Of a DNA stretch of 64,000 bases, positions 62,901-64,000 are shown piece after piece (the stretch's first letter is position 1; each line of letters begins with the position of its first letter). The notes below the pieces were generated by a model that was not told the origin of the DNA, searched no databases, and worked only from the letters and a program-made list of their open reading frames with translations. Source of the stretch: Varroa destructor (Eukaryota; Arthropoda; Arachnida; Mesostigmata; Varroidae); assembly GCF_002443255.2 (NCBI RefSeq), contig NW_019211454.1:34144061-34208060 (forward strand), read 5' to 3'. The position numbers and the translations under genes are program-made.

Positions 62901-63684
62901 ACAGGTCATAGTTTATGCATTGAAGAGGTAGATAACTGCGAATACGCTAAATCATTTCAGATTGGCGGCTTCCCGACGCCGTTCCTAACATTTGCTGGGA
63001 TGACTATTACGTTTATGGTTATAGCTGCCATTTCAATGCCTCCAGTTAAAAGTAAGTGTACTTAAAAAACTAATCATACATCTGTAATTAGGTGATCACA
63101 AATGTATTCTCTGTCGGTAAATTCTTGCGTCACGGCGGCGCAAATATTAATAGTCGTTCTTTGTACATGTGCGTAGTGACCGACGATTCTGTAAGAGACT
63201 CCTCAAACATGGAAGGTGGATCGGATTCAGGTTCAATAAAAGCTATCATAAGCGATTGGCGAATGCTTATTGATGTCGTCACCGTCTTTACCGGATTCGT
63301 CGCGGTTTCCTTTAATGATGCGACTTTAGCAATCCTTCTCGATCGTTTCGGCCTTAATTCTGCGTCCAAGGGAGCCACCTTCCTGATCTCGGCCTGTTGC
63401 TACTCTGTCGCATCTCTGATTTACGGTCGCATAGGCAAGATAATTGTATGTTATTTTATTCCAGTTAAGATTTGCGCGATTATATTTTGCCTCTACTATA
63501 TGGAGAGTCTTGAACATACAATGTACACTGCAGATATTTATGATTGAAAATTTAATCTTACAGAGCGGTTTTACCTTGTACACGCCTTTCAGAGAGACAT
63601 TCGAATCACTGCTATCTTCGGAGGGGTCTGCCTCATGATCTCCTGGGCGTTCACGTCTGCCCTACCTTTATTCCCATTTCGATC
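59959..63684 (+). CDS. MFS transporter, SLC18B1-like (3' partial)
   Basis: Major facilitator superfamily transporter related to SLC18B1, the vesicular polyamine transporter. Exons: 59959..60090, 60351..60446, 61161..61237, 61588..61735, 61938..62006, 62961..63051, 63177..63445 and 63593..63684. All phases agree, the last exon ends in phase 2 at a GTAGGT donor, and the gene continues beyond the window. About 325 residues are visible. The translation follows the family: first helix ending GLAPFYPEE, then ERGNTSIEIGILFGVYPL, a loop-2 region GKMLSKGYAPKK (a weak form of the MFS motif A), helix 4 SVFCRGFQSVGVTMSS, and MSGLGVMVGPTIGGIL, matching the motif C region with its GPxxGG core in helix 5. 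Exon 7 carries the polar central loop and helices 7-8. Polyamine transport is inferred from the family only. Confidence 0.88.
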
Positions 63685-64000
63685 GTAGGTGCACTTGTGT
63701 CCCATACGTAATTGATAACTGACCTTGCAAATATGAATTAATTTGTCAAAAGTCTTTATATTTCGAAATCATTGCATTAAAGTACATTATGCCAACATTC
63801 ATTCGTTGAGCTTTTCTAATGATAACGAGATGCGTTTTTCAAAGGCCGTGAGTTCAACTAGGCATAACAGTCGTCGCAAAAAATGACCCTATTTAGAGGA
63901 TTGTAGTAAGCTGTCACATTGATAAAAAAAAAAGGTAAGAAATACTACCTGTCTTTTCTGTTTAACAATTTTTTCGATCGATCTAATAAGTATCATTGTT
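63685..64000. other. Intron of the transporter, to window end
   Basis: AT-rich sequence after the exon 8 donor. No further exon is visible. Confidence 0.6.

Noticed and set aside
1..64000. CRISPR arrays, operons, bacterial promoters, rRNA genes
   Set aside because: The window is eukaryotic with spliced genes; no regularly spaced repeats or rRNA-like sequence were seen.

Overview
The window is eukaryotic nuclear DNA. It is AT-rich, with protein-coding genes broken by GT-AG introns of about 50 bp to 2.6 kb. The gene set (Cappuccino-type formin, PARP2, CMTR2, GPN2, SRP14, an SLC18B1-like transporter and a luciferase/4CL-like acyl-CoA ligase) suggests an arthropod. A mite or other chelicerate is possible, but nothing in the sequence proves it. 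All gene models were built by hand from splice signals, reading phase and remembered family motifs. No search was run.

Layout. 1-2450 (+): the 3' part of a formin with FH1 and FH2 domains. 4001-7212 (-): the last three exons of an unrecognised gene, with a dead non-LTR reverse transcriptase relic (+) in its large intron. 7774-7873: a 100-N assembly gap flanked by a 46-bp-arm inverted repeat. 8.0-14.0 kb: mostly empty, with an orphan signal-peptide exon (-) at 11386-11460 and a CpG-rich stretch carrying a 22-bp perfect palindrome. 14067-22674 (-): a complete 11-exon acyl-CoA ligase of 557 residues. Its largest intron holds two unexplained ORFs on opposite strands. 22.7-27.7 kb: intergenic, with a 57-bp tandem duplication.

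27750-31273 (-): a complete CMTR2 in five exons, including one GC-AG intron whose retention would leave only the catalytic half. 31488-31544: a perfect 27-bp hairpin. 32463-34322 (-): a second unrecognised gene with at least six exons. 35600-36427 (-): single-exon GPN2. 39472-41517 (-): SRP14 in three exons. 41.5-48.4 kb: intergenic, with a short stretch open in three frames. 48373-54997 (+): PARP2 in eight exons with a long basic, SUMO-motif-rich N-terminus. 55.0-59.9 kb: intergenic, with a degenerate repeat and a block of broken ORFs. 59959-63684 (+): the first eight exons of an SLC18B1-like MFS transporter that runs off the window.

Most of the genes are ordinary housekeeping genes with unrelated jobs: cap-2 methylation, polymerase assembly, protein targeting, DNA repair, actin nucleation and transport. 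There is no operon-like logic. The less ordinary material is the two unassigned multi-exon genes, two GC-AG introns, two large hairpins, the intron-nested ORFs and a degenerate dispersed repeat present at about 15.6 and 57.3 kb.
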